Below, one piece after another: positions 37,440 through 49,974 of a DNA stretch of 64,000 nt. The notes under the pieces are model-generated. The model was not told where the DNA came from, searched no databases, and saw only the letters and a list, made by a program, of their open reading frames with translations. The DNA is taken from positions 1,984,001-2,048,000 of the forward strand of contig JALJCO010012682.1 in the NCBI GenBank assembly GCA_023101725.1, read 5' to 3'. Numbering within the stretch: position 1 is the stretch's first letter; each line of letters starts with the position of its first letter. The position numbers and the translations under genes were made by a program. The DNA comes from Atherinomorus stipes. Lineage: Eukaryota > Chordata > Actinopteri > Atheriniformes > Atherinidae.

Positions 37440-39360
37440 CTGACCAGCCCTTTCTGTTTAAGTTAAGATCAAACCTTAAAACTGACTGAAAGCTTTCCCA
37501 TGAGTGTCGAAAATGAAAGTATCTTTATAAGTGTGACACATTTCCCTCAGCGCATGTTGCATGTGTGTGTGTGTGTGAGTGTGTTTGCTGAGACCATCTC
37601 ACATTTCATGTCATGTTACAAAAATAGTCTAAGGGGGATTGCACAGTGACTATGCGTAAAGGAATTAAGCTGACAGTTTTCTTTTTTTCTTGTACAAAAA
37701 ATAAATAAAAGGTGGAACAGGCACAACTTTAAAAACAGCAACAATAAAACCCATGTAAAAGTTTAGACATCCCTGGTCCAAATTTGGTTAAAAGATAAAG
37801 CGGTAAAAGAATACAGTATCTGATTACCCCTCTTAAGAAATTTTGAATGAATTCAAACTTAAATGGACCACACCTCAGGGTGAAAATATCCCAGGATTGA
37901 GCAGACCTTTACACAGTAGTTTAAATTAACAGACAGTAAGCTATGAAATACACTATATATGTATATACATATTATATACAGCCATGGAAAAAAATTAAGA
38001 GACCACCCTTGTCATAAAAAATAATAGCGGCAATCGATTACCAAAAGTATTTAGTCACCTGCAGAATAGACAGGGCTGGAAAAAACCCATCAATCCTTCT
38101 TAAACAGCCCATTTTTAACAAACGTGTCGCACTGCTCCTTGCACATCTTGCAGTGTAAACATATGGAGTTCTTTAGTGTGTATGTGTGCGTGTGTGTGCT
38201 TTTATTGAATAAAAAAAAAGCGGTCTGAAAGGGGAAAAACATTTTGAAAGGAAAATTAATATATTAGAGAGAAAAAATGTCACACTGATAGCAAAACTGA
38301 TGTTATTTGAGACTGAAGAAAATGTTTTGAGAGAATTTTTTTTTTTTTTTGTCATAGAACATATAAACGATCATTTGACATTTAGAAAATGATTTCCAAG
38401 GGGAAAATAGGTCTCTAGAATATTTCTTTACTCTCAAATATATATTTTTTTGCAATCTGAGTGAAAACATTTTCTCTCAAAGAAAGAATTCTCTCTTAAA
38501 AATTTTTCTTCTTTCTCTCAAAACCTATTTGCTCTCGTTTCAGGATTTTTCTCTTGATTTGAAATTGTGTCATGGGCGGGCCTGTGTTCCTATTGGCCAG
38601 TCTCAACAACATTGACAGCTGGGTGGTGATATTTTGTGCCAAGGTGGTTACACCTTCGTCGTTGATATTCATGAGGAAACTCCCTCTGGCCCAGACTTCC
38701 TTGATCCACCGGCAACACTGTTTAAAAATGCTGCTCTTGGCCACTGTTAAAATAAGTTTAAAAAAAAGTTTTTTTTTTCTCGTAATAAGCAAAAAAAAAA
38801 AAAAAAATCTGCAAATGGAACAAACAAAATTTTCTTGATAAGATTTCTTGATAAAAGATGCATTGCCTTAAAGCAACCCTTACCGATGTTGCATTCTTAC
38901 ACTATTTTTCTAACAGGGTAAAATGCTATGAATGAGGTAATGGAACTCTGAAATACAAGACGGACCCACCATTAATCAATATAAAATATTATTCCAATCT
39001 CTAAATATTCAATGAAAACTCCAACCAATCCTTGAAGTGGGGTGCACCTCTAGGATTGTCCAACGGACCTGCCTGTCAGACCTTTGCTTCTGCATTGGGG
39101 GGCAGAGGGAATAAGGGGGTGTGTCTTAGAAGTGAGGCGGGACTGTTTATATTCAAATTATCTTGCTGTGCTTTCTGAAATGCAAGATTGGTAAAGGTTG
39201 CTTTAAAACAAATTCCTATATCTTACTGAAATGTTTCTATTTAAGTAATTTTGTCTTATTTTGTGTATGATGAGATATTTTGACTAGAAATTAGAAAAAT
39301 CTACTTGGTAAGATTTGAGCTTTTGTAGTGTAAAGGTACAATTTTTCCCTGTTTCTGTTT
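37440..39360. other. Intergenic DNA with diverged repeats
   Basis: No gene is recognised. A (GT)n run lies at 37563-37580. GCCATGGAAAAAAATTAAGA at 37981 is the end of a common fish DNA transposon, here truncated. From 38230 to 38560 there are inverted words (GAGAGAAAAAATG, TTTTCTCTC) suggesting a diverged MITE. A 98-codon minus frame at 38496-38792 is not recognised and includes an assembly-like poly-T/poly-A zone. Confidence 0.4.
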
Positions 39361-39364
39361 GTAA

Positions 39365-39490
39365 ATGTGGCAGGACAAAGGAGGTGGGATTTGATCCCCA
39401 ACCCCTGGGTGAGACTCATGCTTGCTAACCATTCAGCCAAAGGAATATCCCTTAACCAAGTAGCCAGGGTGCATCATCATTCGGAGGCTT
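39365..39490. repeat. Direct repeat, left copy
   Basis: About 125 bp (GATTTGATCCCCAACCCCTG, GGTGAGACTCATGCTTGCTA, CATCATTCGGAGGCTTAGTG) resembling 40800-40935 in the same orientation. Its GATTTGATCCCC word resembles a tRNA-like B box, so a SINE or tRNA-related unit is possible. Confidence 0.55.
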
Positions 39491-39636
39491 AGTGACTTGA
39501 CCGTCAACTGTCACATCTATCCCCCTCATTTCACAAGCACGTTCTCGTGCTCCACATTGGCTGCCACCTATCCAGAATGGAGTCTGGATACCTCCTATGG
39601 ATCCAGAGCTACATGGACCCCTGCTTGTAAGCACCA

Positions 39637-40795
39637 GATAGGGGATTATCGCGCTTCCGCGTTCCGGTTTCCGGAAGTTGAAACATCTGAAGCTTCCTCT
39701 TCCGGGCCAGGAATGGCTCAATCCAAGTCTCGATGTTGCTGCTCTGTTCCATTGTGTACATCTAATAAACAACGCCAGCCGTACCTAAGTTTTCATGGAT
39801 TCCCGACTGAAAAGACACTAAGGAAGAAGTGGATGAAAGCGATTTGTCGGAGTGAAGGACCGAAATTTAAAATAAAACAAGGTTGCACGTATGTAGTCGG
39901 CACTTCAATGATGCAGACTACACTACAGCTAACGTTAGCAAGCTCGCGTTAGCTGACGTTACCAACTTTTCGCTTGTGAAAACATACAAGCGTCTGAAAA
40001 CTGGGTCTGTACCCTCCCGTTTCCAGTGGAACAACTGGGGACTGCCAAAAAAAGGAGACGCTTTCAGATGCTTGTGTGTTTTCAGCCGCACAAAGTTAGG
40101 CACGTCATCGAGCTGGCTAATGCTAGCCTGCCAACACAACTGTGCAGACTGCCGGCTACAAACAAACGTGTGTCGTTTTATCATAAAGTTCGGTCCTTCA
40201 CCGCGGCAAATCGGTCGTTTTGATCCACTTCTTCCTTAGCATCACTTCAGTCTGGAATGAAAACTTGGCATTGGCGTTTATCCGATTTACAAAGTTTAAC
40301 AGAGTAGTAGCTGACGGACTACTGTTAGCAGGTTAGCATTAGCCAGCTCGATAACGTGCTTAACTTTGTGCGGCTGAAAACACACAAGCATCTGAAAGCG
40401 TCTCCTTTCTTGGCAGCCCCCAGTTGTTCCACTGGAAACGGGGGGTACAGACCCGATTTTCAGATGTTTGTGTGTTTTAAGACGCACAATGTTAAGCACG
40501 TCAGTAAACGCTAGCTGGCTAATGCTAGCATGCTGTGAAGTGCCGGTGTTGTGCCCCACCGGCGACAAACAAACGTGTGTTTTATTATAAAGTTCGGCCC
40601 TTCACCGCGGCGAATTGATCGCTTTGATCCACTTCTTCCTTAGTATCACTTCAGTCTAGAATGAAAACTTAAGTATGTTTGGAGTTTATCCGATTCAAAC
40701 AGTATAACAGAGCAGGAACGGCTGTCGTTAATATGGCCCGGAGGAGGAAGTGCCCAAATACCGGGAACTTCCGGTAAGCATGATAATCCCCTATC
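39637..40795 (+). mobile_element. DNA transposon fossil with THAP domain and long internal inverted repeat
   Basis: The ends are GATAGGGGATTATC and the exact inverted GATAATCCCCTATC, flanked by CCA on both sides (39634-39636, 40796-40798). The left part codes a THAP domain (separate entry). The interior contains an inverted repeat: about 39900-40150 is similar to the reverse complement of about 40315-40545. A direct repeat also occurs, with CTTCAGTCTGGAATGAAAAC near 40248 and a near-identical CTTCAGTCTAGAATGAAAAC near 40649. THAP DNA-binding domains occur in P, Kolobok and ISL2EU transposases; the short duplication argues against P. The catalytic part is absent, so it is non-autonomous. Confidence 0.7.
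39713..40073 (+). pseudogene. THAP DNA-binding domain, frameshifted
   Basis: Translation from the ATG at 39713 gives MAQSKSRCCCSVPLCTSNKQ, then LSFHGFPTEKTLRKKWMKAI, the first half of a THAP zinc finger (paired cysteines, FHxFP, W). At about 39890 the C-x2-H half continues in another frame as VCSRHFNDADY, then LKTGSVPSRFQWN, corresponding to the terminal AVPS-F motif of THAP domains. One small indel therefore splits the domain. An unspliced intron is less likely because the two frames overlap within a few bases. Confidence 0.7.
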
Positions 40796-40799
40796 CCAA

Positions 40800-40935
40800 A
40801 GGAGGGCCTGGGCAGGATTCGATCCCCAGATTCCCAGGTGAGAGTCATGCACGCTTACCAGTCACCCAAAGAAACATCCTCTTGGCTAAGTAGCCAAGGC
40901 GTATGATCACTCAGAGGCATAGTGACAGGACTGGG
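40800..40935. repeat. Direct repeat, right copy
   Basis: GATTCGATCCCCAGATTCCC, GGTGAGAGTCATGCACGCTT and AGAGGCATAGTGACAGGAC correspond in order to 39365-39490. The two copies flank the THAP element. Confidence 0.55.
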
Positions 40936-42214
40936 AAATGAATAAGAAAACTATGATTGAGAATTCTGCATTCTCAAGTTAGTCAGGGCACTATTATCAC
41001 TGGATACAGTTTCAACATATTTCGTCCCATTAGTCTAGGAGGTCGCCAAATCAAGTCAGTAGTGTCACAGAGTAACAGGTGCTGCCAGAAACTGAACTTC
41101 TGCTCTAACTTGTTGGTGGCATGGTTTTTGTGGTTGTAACTTTTTTTAAATCCCCAAGCTAGTGATGAACTGATTGGCTGGAGAGAGGGCACCTGCCCTG
41201 ACCTTATTACAAGGTGTTTCAAGCCGAACCAAGAGGCGCAGCCGAGGGGAGCGCCGGATCCCTGTGCCCTTGGATGCGGGGCTCAGGAGATGGTGACGGG
41301 GCAGTAATGCGTGGCTGTTTGGAGCTGGAGGGTAGTCACAGATCCAGAAAGGAGACATATGGCCTGAAGAACGTCCGCCAGGAAAAATATTATTATTATA
41401 TTATTGTTAATAATGGTAGTAGCAGTAATAATATTATTTGTTTTTTATTTGTTTGTTTGTTTGTTTTTGGGAGGGGGGTTTGTAAGGTATCCAAAATTCC
41501 GCCTGTATGTTTACTTTTCTGGTTTGACATGTCCTGCATTAAGGAATTCATATAAAGCTCCAGAAGGGGGCAATGTTACCTAATGATAAAATACAGATGT
41601 ATGTAGAAGGAAGTCAAATCAAGTACTCCATATTTGCTAATCACAGATGTTCAACAGTGTTACAGTAAAGAGCATACATAGATGTCATTGAAATGGTAAG
41701 TATAAGCTCATTTCATCAGCTCACACATCACCAGCTGAAAAGGACGGCTTTTACTGTGTATATGTGTGCATGTGTACGCAAGCAAATTGGCTATTTGCTT
41801 GCTCATAAACATAAATTGCATTCAGCAGTATCAATAGAATTCAAACACATTTCTGCTCTCACACACTTCTTGTTACACATTGAAGGCCCCCCCCCCCCTC
41901 CTCTTTTTTCTGGCTGAATTCTGCACCGGGGAATAGTTTGTATATTTTGCCCTCTTCAGTGCATTCAACTTGCAAACTGTATTCACATGGGCTTCCTCTG
42001 TGAACGAGCCTGATAGCTGCAATCCTCTTTGACTGCACGTCTCAGGAGTGTTCAGCAGCAAAATGTTTACAGCTGCACCCTGTCATAGCTTTCTGAGAGC
42101 AGCTAAATGACTATGGCAGAAGTGAATGAGCTTTGGTTGTGCTCCTCTCCTCATCATTTTAGAGGCTGCACCTAACTGTGCTCACAATGCCTCTGCAGAA
42201 AGGCATTCATAATG

Positions 42215-42640
42215 GCTTTCACCAAGGACCACCTGTACACCTGCTTGCTCATATAATTATTCAATCAGCCAATCATTGACTAGCCATACAAGGCATAAAA
42301 ATCATCCAGATCCAGGTGAGGAGCACACAGTCAAATCAAACATCAGAATGGAAAAAAAGCAATCATAGTGAATTTAAATGTGCTGTGACAGGCAGCTTTG
42401 TGTACAGTACTTCTGAAATTGGTGATCTCCTGGCATTTTTGTGCCCAGCAGTTTCTTGTTGTTCCACAAAATGGTGGAAAATTCTAAATATAGACTGTGC
42501 AACAGTTCTGTGAGATGCCTTGTTGACGAGAGAGGTCAAATGAGAGAGGCCAGACTAGTTTGACCTGACAGACAGGTGAGGAGCATCTCAGAATACACAA
42601 CACATCCAGCATTGAGTTCGAAGTTGCCCCATCACATAAC
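42215..42640 (+). mobile_element. Diverged Tc1-like copy (same family as 25722-26506)
   Basis: CACCTGTACACCTGCTTGCT and AATCAGCCAATCATTGAC match the subterminal part of the CACTTTATTAGGTACACC family. GCCTTGTTGACGAGAGAGGTC and GGAGCATCTCAGAATACACA match its transposase coding strand. Large internal deletions; no frame survives. Confidence 0.6.
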
Positions 42641-43269
42641 CACACTGCAGGCTATGTAGCTTGGCTGTGCAGCTTACAATTCTGCACAAATGACATGATG
42701 CAATTATGTCAACAGACTGTAAGGAATCTTGTTGAATTCATGAAAAATGTATAGTAAGCTCCCTTCCCTTCTCTTAGTAATTCTAGGGCACATCTGATAA
42801 ATAGTTCTTTGAGGGATTTGCTGTGAAATGGTCAGTTAAGTTCCAGCTAATTTAATCTGATCAATGCATAAATCTGCAGGTAAAGGATAAATTCGGGGTA
42901 CCAGAAGTATTCTACTTCTTTTTATAGTCTGTAACTTAGGACTGTCATTTGTGTTAGAGCAAGCCATGATTGCATCAAGGTATATTTTTGGAACTAAAGA
43001 GAATTTATTGTGAAGAATAAAGTTTCAAAACCCTCAGCTGTTGCCTGTTGATTTACATTCATATCAGCTTAGCTTAGCCTCAGGTAGCTCTAACTGGCTG
43101 CTGCTTCAAGAAACCAAATCAGCCAACAATCCAGCTGACTGTCCTCTGTATTGGTTTTCCGTTAACTTTTCTAACAGCTTGCCCTTACATGTTTTACAGC
43201 TGAATGCAGTTGTCATGTTACATGTTTGATGAGATAAGGGGGGAACAAGAGGCTAAACTACACAAATGA

Positions 43270-45210
43270 GCAGAGTTGCCACAGATTATTTGAAAAAGTA
43301 GTGTGATTACTGCTTTAAAAAGTAATTTAGCTCTTTTTCAAAGTAGCTAACTAAAATAAATGAGTAGTTCCTTTATTAATTATTCTATTAGTCTGACTAT
43401 CAAAAATGACCAAAAATAAATAAATACTGCATGTCTACAAACAAAATAGCAACACACCCACTTGGACAAATCTATAGGTAGGGTCACATGGACACTTGTG
43501 TCACGATTAAAAGGTCCAGAAGTCCAGAAAAAGGATTAGATCTGTATTTTTTGCGCCGTGCGCCAAAAGTCCGCAACTGTTGTCAGAATGGAACAATTGG
43601 CAGAGGCCGGCTGCACGATTTTTAAGTCCGAAACACTCTAAGCAAGGGGGGCAGGGGGGAGAGAGGGAAGAAGGGTTGGTGTTGGATCTCAGCGGTTGTT
43701 TGTCTCTCACCGGAGCCCCCTGCCGGCACTACTCCCAAAGTACACCGAGTAATGAGACACAGAGGACACGTTTCTCAGAACTTCATGCTAGCTGTCTCCC
43801 ATGTAGAGAAGTGTTATTTTTCCTTTTGCACAGTTAACTGTTATGCTGCTAGTTAAGAAAACATTTGTGAGCAGTCAATAAACACATGTAAGCAGGACAA
43901 TATGGTTTCAAGCATTTATTTATAAGATAGAAAACAATGATGAGTGTGTGTTTGATTTATGAAAGACCAAAATAAGCTGTCAGACACCACGAGTAAATGA
44001 AAATAAAATGAATAAAAGAATGTAACCAGAGTTTTCATCAACTCATGTTAGCTTTAGCGCTAGTCTTGGCAACACCACTTTATCATAAATTTGCAAATGC
44101 ACTGCAAACAAGGACGATCTTATCCAGGGTCGCAGTGTCCGATTCATTCTCACAGCAAAGCAGCATCTTCACAGGTACACTGGTATGACTGGAATATTGT
44201 TTACTTGTTCCTGCAAACACCAATGACATGTTCCACATGACTGCTCCCAGCTGTGCACGGCCATTTGTGAAGGAAGTATCTTCATAGTGGCCGCATCATG
44301 ATGATTAATTCCTCATTATTAAAACCCCTGTCTGCAAGGACAGCAACACTGAGGAGTAGTTTTTGAAGGATCCCACAATTATCAGTCACAAACTGATCAC
44401 TAGCTAGAGATCACGCTGCATGCTTTATGCTGCTGAAGGTAATCTCTTTCGGACTGCAGCTGTCAGCCATTTGGCGCCCCATGTCACTTCAGCAATTTAC
44501 AATCCTTTTTTTTTTTTCGGGGATCTTGAAAAACTGTTACATGCCCTTTTTTGTCTTTTTTTATCGTCTTGATTGTGCAAAGACATGGCACAGTCCTTCA
44601 CTCAACATTATAACCCAGCATCTCCACTCTCAACCAACGTAGGTCTCAGCAAGTGAACAACAACCATGGCGGAACGCCAGTTCAGAGGGGCGGGGCGATA
44701 CGCTGTGACGACAACTCCTCAGCCTCAATAATCTGATCACTGGTTTGGAAAAACTAACAGAGCAATGGCATCAAGGTGGAGCTGCCAGCATGCACCAGGT
44801 CACTGAATGAGGTTTTATTTTCAGTACTATTTTTTCTAATGTAATGTGCAGCGAATGATTCATGTTTAACTTTCATTCAGCAAAGTCGGGTTTCAGTCGT
44901 TAAAAGTCTGAAACCTGACTTTCAGACTTCTGATTCTAGGAAGTCCCTGTAACCCATGAGTGAGGTGTGTTCAGTCTAATAATAGTATTTCCTGCAGAAA
45001 TATGCTCATAACAGCACATGCAATGAAGTACAATGAAGTCTTAACTTCACTCGTACTTTGGTGGGAAGCGTCGTCTTACAACACTGGGAGTAAACCATGC
45101 AAGTAACTTTGGTAATTATTAAAGTAACTGCAATCTGATTGCAGGAAAATCTAGTGATTAATTAGATTACTTTTTACTTGAAAAGTAATCAGACATAGAC
45201 AAATGTCACA
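43270..45210. mobile_element. Possible hAT-like element
   Basis: GAGTTGCCACAGATTATTTG with AAAAAGTAGTGTGATTACTG at the left, and, inverted, AGTAATCTAATTAATCACTA and GTTACTTTAATAATTACC at the right, share the AAGTAAT-rich style of fish hAT ends. Precise ends and a target duplication are not visible. The interior (43500-44700) holds no recognised protein. Confidence 0.3.
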
Positions 45211-45781
45211 CCTTTATTTTTGATCTGGCAAATTATCAGATTAGTAAAACAGATTTTGCATAAAATTTTCTGATGATTACATAGTCAACCCCTCGGTAAC
45301 GTGGCAATTTTTTCTCTTGCGTTATCACGCAAAACTTTTGCTTGCCCTCACAATACTATTGCGTTCCCACATAATACTTTTGCATTCACTTTTGTGCTCG
45401 CAAAAAGTTTCGCATTACCTCACAAAAAGGTATGCAGGTCATGAAGCACTGTAATTTTATAGTAAGGTTAACTGGAGTTGTCACAGCCGTTAATACTGTA
45501 GCTGCTTTGAGAATATTAAATCCATTGCTGCATCTTTCAAGTAGGTTTATAAAATATGCTACACTAAAAAGCTTTTGTCATTTCCTGATTAAGTTTAGTC
45601 AGTTCTATAACTTTCTTAGATTTAGAAATAACACATTTTAATGGCTAAAATAAAACACAAAAAACAACACCAGTTAGGACTTAAATACATTATTTGTGCA
45701 ATGCCACCATTAATGTAATTGATTAAATTTCAATAAATCCCATGCAGTTCCTCTGACAGCCACAAAATGTTGAACACCACC

Positions 45782-45871
45782 ATCCATCCATCCATCCATC
45801 CATCCATCCATCCATCCATCCATCCATCCATCCTCCCCATCCATCCATCCATCCATCCATCCATCCATCCA
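45782..45871. repeat. (CATC)n microsatellite
   Basis: Two blocks of CATC units separated by CTCCC near 45833. A smaller related tract is at 47838-47888. Confidence 0.95.
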
Positions 45872-45899
45872 CATCTACTCTATCCGTTTTAAGGTAACT

Positions 45900-48800
45900 G
45901 TAGGCTGGAACTCATCCCAGCGGCCATAAATGATCTATTGGCTTGTCTTTGAAAAGAGTAACATACAGAGAGTGAAGAAAACAAAAATCTACTGATAATG
46001 TGTAGAATTTTCTGGTTGAAACAGGCCATCTCTCAAAAACTTGCACTTTTCTCTCTATGTGTTATGTAAGACAATGAAAAAGAGAACATTTTTTAAAATG
46101 AAAAGGCTTAAAAACAACAAAATGTTACCACATTGCATCCATCTACAATTTGCTGTGACATAAGAGTCCATGGAGAGGTTTGGAATACATTTAAAATGTA
46201 AAATACCTCCTCTGAATATGAATGCTCCCTACGTTGTGTCAGATTCAAACCACAGTACCAAGCTGTGTTAGTGAGCTATTATGGCACCCGGATTTTTATC
46301 TTTTCATGTGGAGAGAGGAGTATAATCATGAGGCAGCAGCCATAACTGCGTGGAGAACTGGAGGGCAGCAATCTTGTCGGTGCTTTCTATCCTCTCACAC
46401 ACAGTGGTTGACATTCTGTCACTGCCTGATAAAAACGACTGGACAGACTCAAAGCTGTGTGCATGCATTGTGTGGGCATAGCAGCACATGCTGGAGCATG
46501 CACTCAAAAATACAGAGCACACACAATGCTGGGCAGTTTCACACTGACTGGCAGGTACACACAAACACACATACACACACTGCAGGACTGGGCATAGAGC
46601 CATGTCGGCACACAACTTGAGACTTTGCTTCTGTACTTCACGCTTTTGGTTCAGTGCGATAAGAATATGCCAGTTAGCCCTTTTGTCTGAGTCACATTCC
46701 TGAACGGATAAGTAAGATTTCACGGCGTAATGACAAATTTGAAAATTTTCCACACTGAAACAAGCATTTACGCATTGTCCTCTTTAGCATAGATATAAAG
46801 TTGCTTATCCTTATATACACCCTAGTTTTTTTTCACTGATAAACAAATGTGAAAAGAAAAAAAAGCAGACTGTCATTAAGTGTCTGCTCCCTGCTGATAA
46901 CAAAAGAAAACAGTAATCTAAACAGCACTGATTTGAGTGCAGACTTTGTTTTTTTCCCCCTCCAACACAATAATACCATTAAGGTCGTAGCAGGTGGAGG
47001 TCATGCTCCATTGTCTCCGTCTGCCTTTGATTCCTGGTTTCTATCTCTGCCAAAGGTTTTCTTGTACAGAGATTAGAGGTTTTTATCAAAGTCATACATC
47101 TTCCAACACTGTAAAACGTCCTTCCATCTCTCTAAATTGGGCTTGGTGAGAGTAACGTTCGGAAAATGACCACGAGCAACAATTTGTCATTCTGCGCGGG
47201 CGGGTGTGCTCAATTCACTTTCTTTTTTCTCTACAGTAGCAGAATTACAGTTGAGTGTTCGCTGACCTAATGCAATAGAGGCTCCATACGGACAAAGTAA
47301 TGTGATTTCCTAGGCTTTTATTCTGTGTCTGTGGCCAGATAGAGAGGGGCCCTGAAGAGATGGCATCTGTATTTGGGCTGGCTGTCTGAGAAAGACAGCT
47401 ATTGAGCGAGCGATAGAGGGATATAATGTATGTGATAGGACAGCAGCAAATAGCAGTCTTGATGTGGTCTACAGGGGACAAGGGCAGGGGAGAAAGAAAA
47501 GGAGCCGCCAGGGTCAAGTGATTCTAATGAATATCACAGCGAAGCATAGCTACATCTTTGATGGTGATTTGAGAGAGTATGAGTATTGACTTATTATTTT
47601 TTCACTGCAGATCATCTCAGGTTAAAGTTGAAGCATTAGCTGGCCAACTTATTAAAAATAGACAGATGAAATAACACCAGCTCTTTGGTAAATGAACACA
47701 CATATTAGACCGAGTAGGTTTTCCATGGCTTCTTTGCCTTCACTGATATTTCTTGATGTAGTTCTAAGATTAAATTATATTTTGTATATGATTGCAATAA
47801 CAAATCATTGGATAAATGAAGTTTTTTAAAATAAATCCATCCATCCGTCTGCCCATCTATCCATATCCGTCCGTCCATCCATCCATCCTGAGCAGTCCCG
47901 TTTAAGATGTTTTCCTATTTCAGCATACTCGATTCAAATGAAATGACATATATGTAGATTTGAAGAACAAACTAGGGAGTGTTTACATTTGTTAAAAAAG
48001 GGCTCTTACTAAATCAGTGTTCACCAAACCTATGGCCAACACAATTATTGTCCCGTTCCCATATTTGTTTGTTTGCTTGTTTCATTAGTTTCCTCTTTCC
48101 CCATAAACTCAGTGCAAAAACACATGTTCATGGATTTTCTTTATTTAAATTTATTTAAACCTTTTCCCCCTATTAAACATTATGGTGAAGACCAGTACAA
48201 AACATAGAAACATTGGGTTTCTATCACAAGTTCACAGCATTTACTGTGCCTCCACTGCAAAGATTAACTAGAATGAAAACAGCTTCCACGGATAAAGACT
48301 GAGAAGCCTGAAAAAATCAGAGTGAACTTGAGAAAGTGTAATTTCCTTCAACAGACAGGAAATACTACTTTGGATTTTGCACAATGATATATTTCATGGC
48401 TCTCTTGTACAATAACAGAGGCTTCAGTGATGAATATTCTCTCCTCTTCTCATTTTATAGTCAAGCTGATTAGCCACATGGTTTTGAAAAAAAAAAAAAA
48501 AACAATCAGATGATCCATCTACCACAGTCTGGTGCTAAAATCAAACTCAGGTTGGTGTCAAGAAAAAAAAAGTAAACACAGAAAAAACAGGAAACCCTAC
48601 TACATATTGGCATTGGAATGTTATGACTCCAGAATTTTATTTTAGAAACATATTAAAAAGCACATTTCGTGGTTACTCTATTTAATGGAGTTATACAATA
48701 CATGACCTGATGTGTGTCATAATGCGGAAGCTAAAGGTAAAATTTGAGATGGAGACCATCAGTCGTAGAACCAGATAGTAGCCTATCCCTCTCTCTGTGG

Positions 48801-49080
48801 GAGTTTTTTTTTTTTTTTTTTTAGGTGTAGAGGGTGGGTTATTCAGCGGAGGATAACAATGACCTAAAAAATCCTTTTGCTTTCCAGAAGAGACCATGGT
48901 GAGGAATGTAATCTCAAGCACTTTTGATGCATTCCTCTCCTGAATCTTAAAGCATGTGAATGAACTTAATACAGATGTCATGTCTGATGACATCACTTTC
49001 TACTACAGATTCAGACAAAACAAAATTCTATATCACTTTCAACACAATACAAATTTGAATCCTTGCAGTCATATTAATGG
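45900..49080. other. Intergenic DNA, no gene recognised
   Basis: Largely single-copy in appearance, with poly-A and poly-T runs at about 48486-48501 and 48806-48822. Overlapping frames on both strands at 46222-46753 have no recognisable similarity. I see no cog5 or dus4l exon, but short exons could be missed by eye. Confidence 0.4.
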
Positions 49081-49082
49081 AT

Positions 49083-49945
49083 ACAGTTGTGCTTGAAAGT
49101 TTACATCCCCTCCCGTTAAAAACGGGAAAAAATCAGCTGCCAGTGAAATAAGCTGAAATTGATAAAAGCATGAAAGGGACTAGAGGCAGGAATTTAAAAA
49201 ACAAACAAACATGCATGTCCATTTTCTTTAATACTAATGGGCGATGAAGCGCTAAATACCAAAAAGAATGTTTCCACCCACGTTTCTCTCCGTTGGCTTG
49301 AAAAGGCTGTGTGCTGCAAAGTGCGCTGCAATTCGGTGGCCGAATTCCCTGCGCTGCCCTGCGGACGTGACGTCAAATGACGCTACATCTGCAGTTTTGA
49401 TACAGGAAGAAGACGGTCGCGGTAAATTCAAACACTGTAAGCGATAGTTATGGATTCTTTTGCCGTCAGCAAACGATCCAGATCAACTGAAAGACACTAA
49501 AAAGTGTAACTGCGAAGAAAAAGCGTAGTAAACAACATATAGTTTCAGTTTGTGCACGCTCCCGTGACGGCTTGACTTGTGGCTGCAGTTACCTGAAGCA
49601 CCAGTTTTGTTTCTTAATCTTGCCTCTAGTCCCTTTAATAACTAAACATGTTCCGAAAATCTTGACATTGATTTTGATTGTGGTTCAACAGAAATATAAA
49701 AAAACAATAAACAAAAAAATAAAACAAGCGAGCGAGCATGATGAGGCTCCTGAACTAAAATATTGCTGGGCAACACTTTGAGGCAATCACTGCAATCAAG
49801 TGTTTTCTGTGAGGCTCAATAAGACCTCTGCACCTGTTGACAGGTATTTTGATCCACTGTTCATGAGCACGGTGCCCCAATGTGTCAGGGAGAATTTTGT
49901 TTGTTTGTTTAATTATTTTTAAACTACAGTGCAAAATCAATGTTT
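49083..49945 (+). mobile_element. Tc1-like MITE carrying a nested TTAA MITE
   Basis: Starts CAGTTGTGCTTGAAAGTTTA. Internal sequence on both sides of the inner insertion (ATCAGCTGCCAGTGAAATAAG before; GTTCAACAGAAATATAAAAA and ATAAAACAAGCG after) follows the order found in the copy at 51880-52340. The right end is degraded. The minus strand carries GAT-TG-AGTGATTGCCTC words also found in the element at 9358-9891. Confidence 0.6.
49175..49634. mobile_element. TTAA-flanked MITE, copy 2
   Basis: Ends AGGGACTAGAGGCA and TGCCTCTAGTCCCT as in copy 1 (2015-2485), with high similarity throughout. The right flank is TTAA (49635-49638); the left is TGAA (49171-49174), a one-base change. Inserted into an older Tc1-like MITE. 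Confidence 0.85.
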
Positions 49946-49974
49946 TATTTTACCGAATTACTGTATAATTTAGC

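Noticed and set aside
38496..38838. Opposed 98- and 88-codon frames with FLMNINDEG-like words
   Set aside because: Mutually antisense, bounded by poly-A/T runs; I could not tie them to a transposase or host family.
45782..45871. Regular short repeats as a CRISPR array
   Set aside because: Plain CATC tetranucleotide microsatellite without spacers, in a eukaryotic genome.
46222..46753. Overlapping 132- and 149-codon frames on opposite strands
   Set aside because: Mutually antisense, cysteine- and histidine-rich from CA/TG-rich DNA (ACACACAC near 46560), with no similarity to known proteins.
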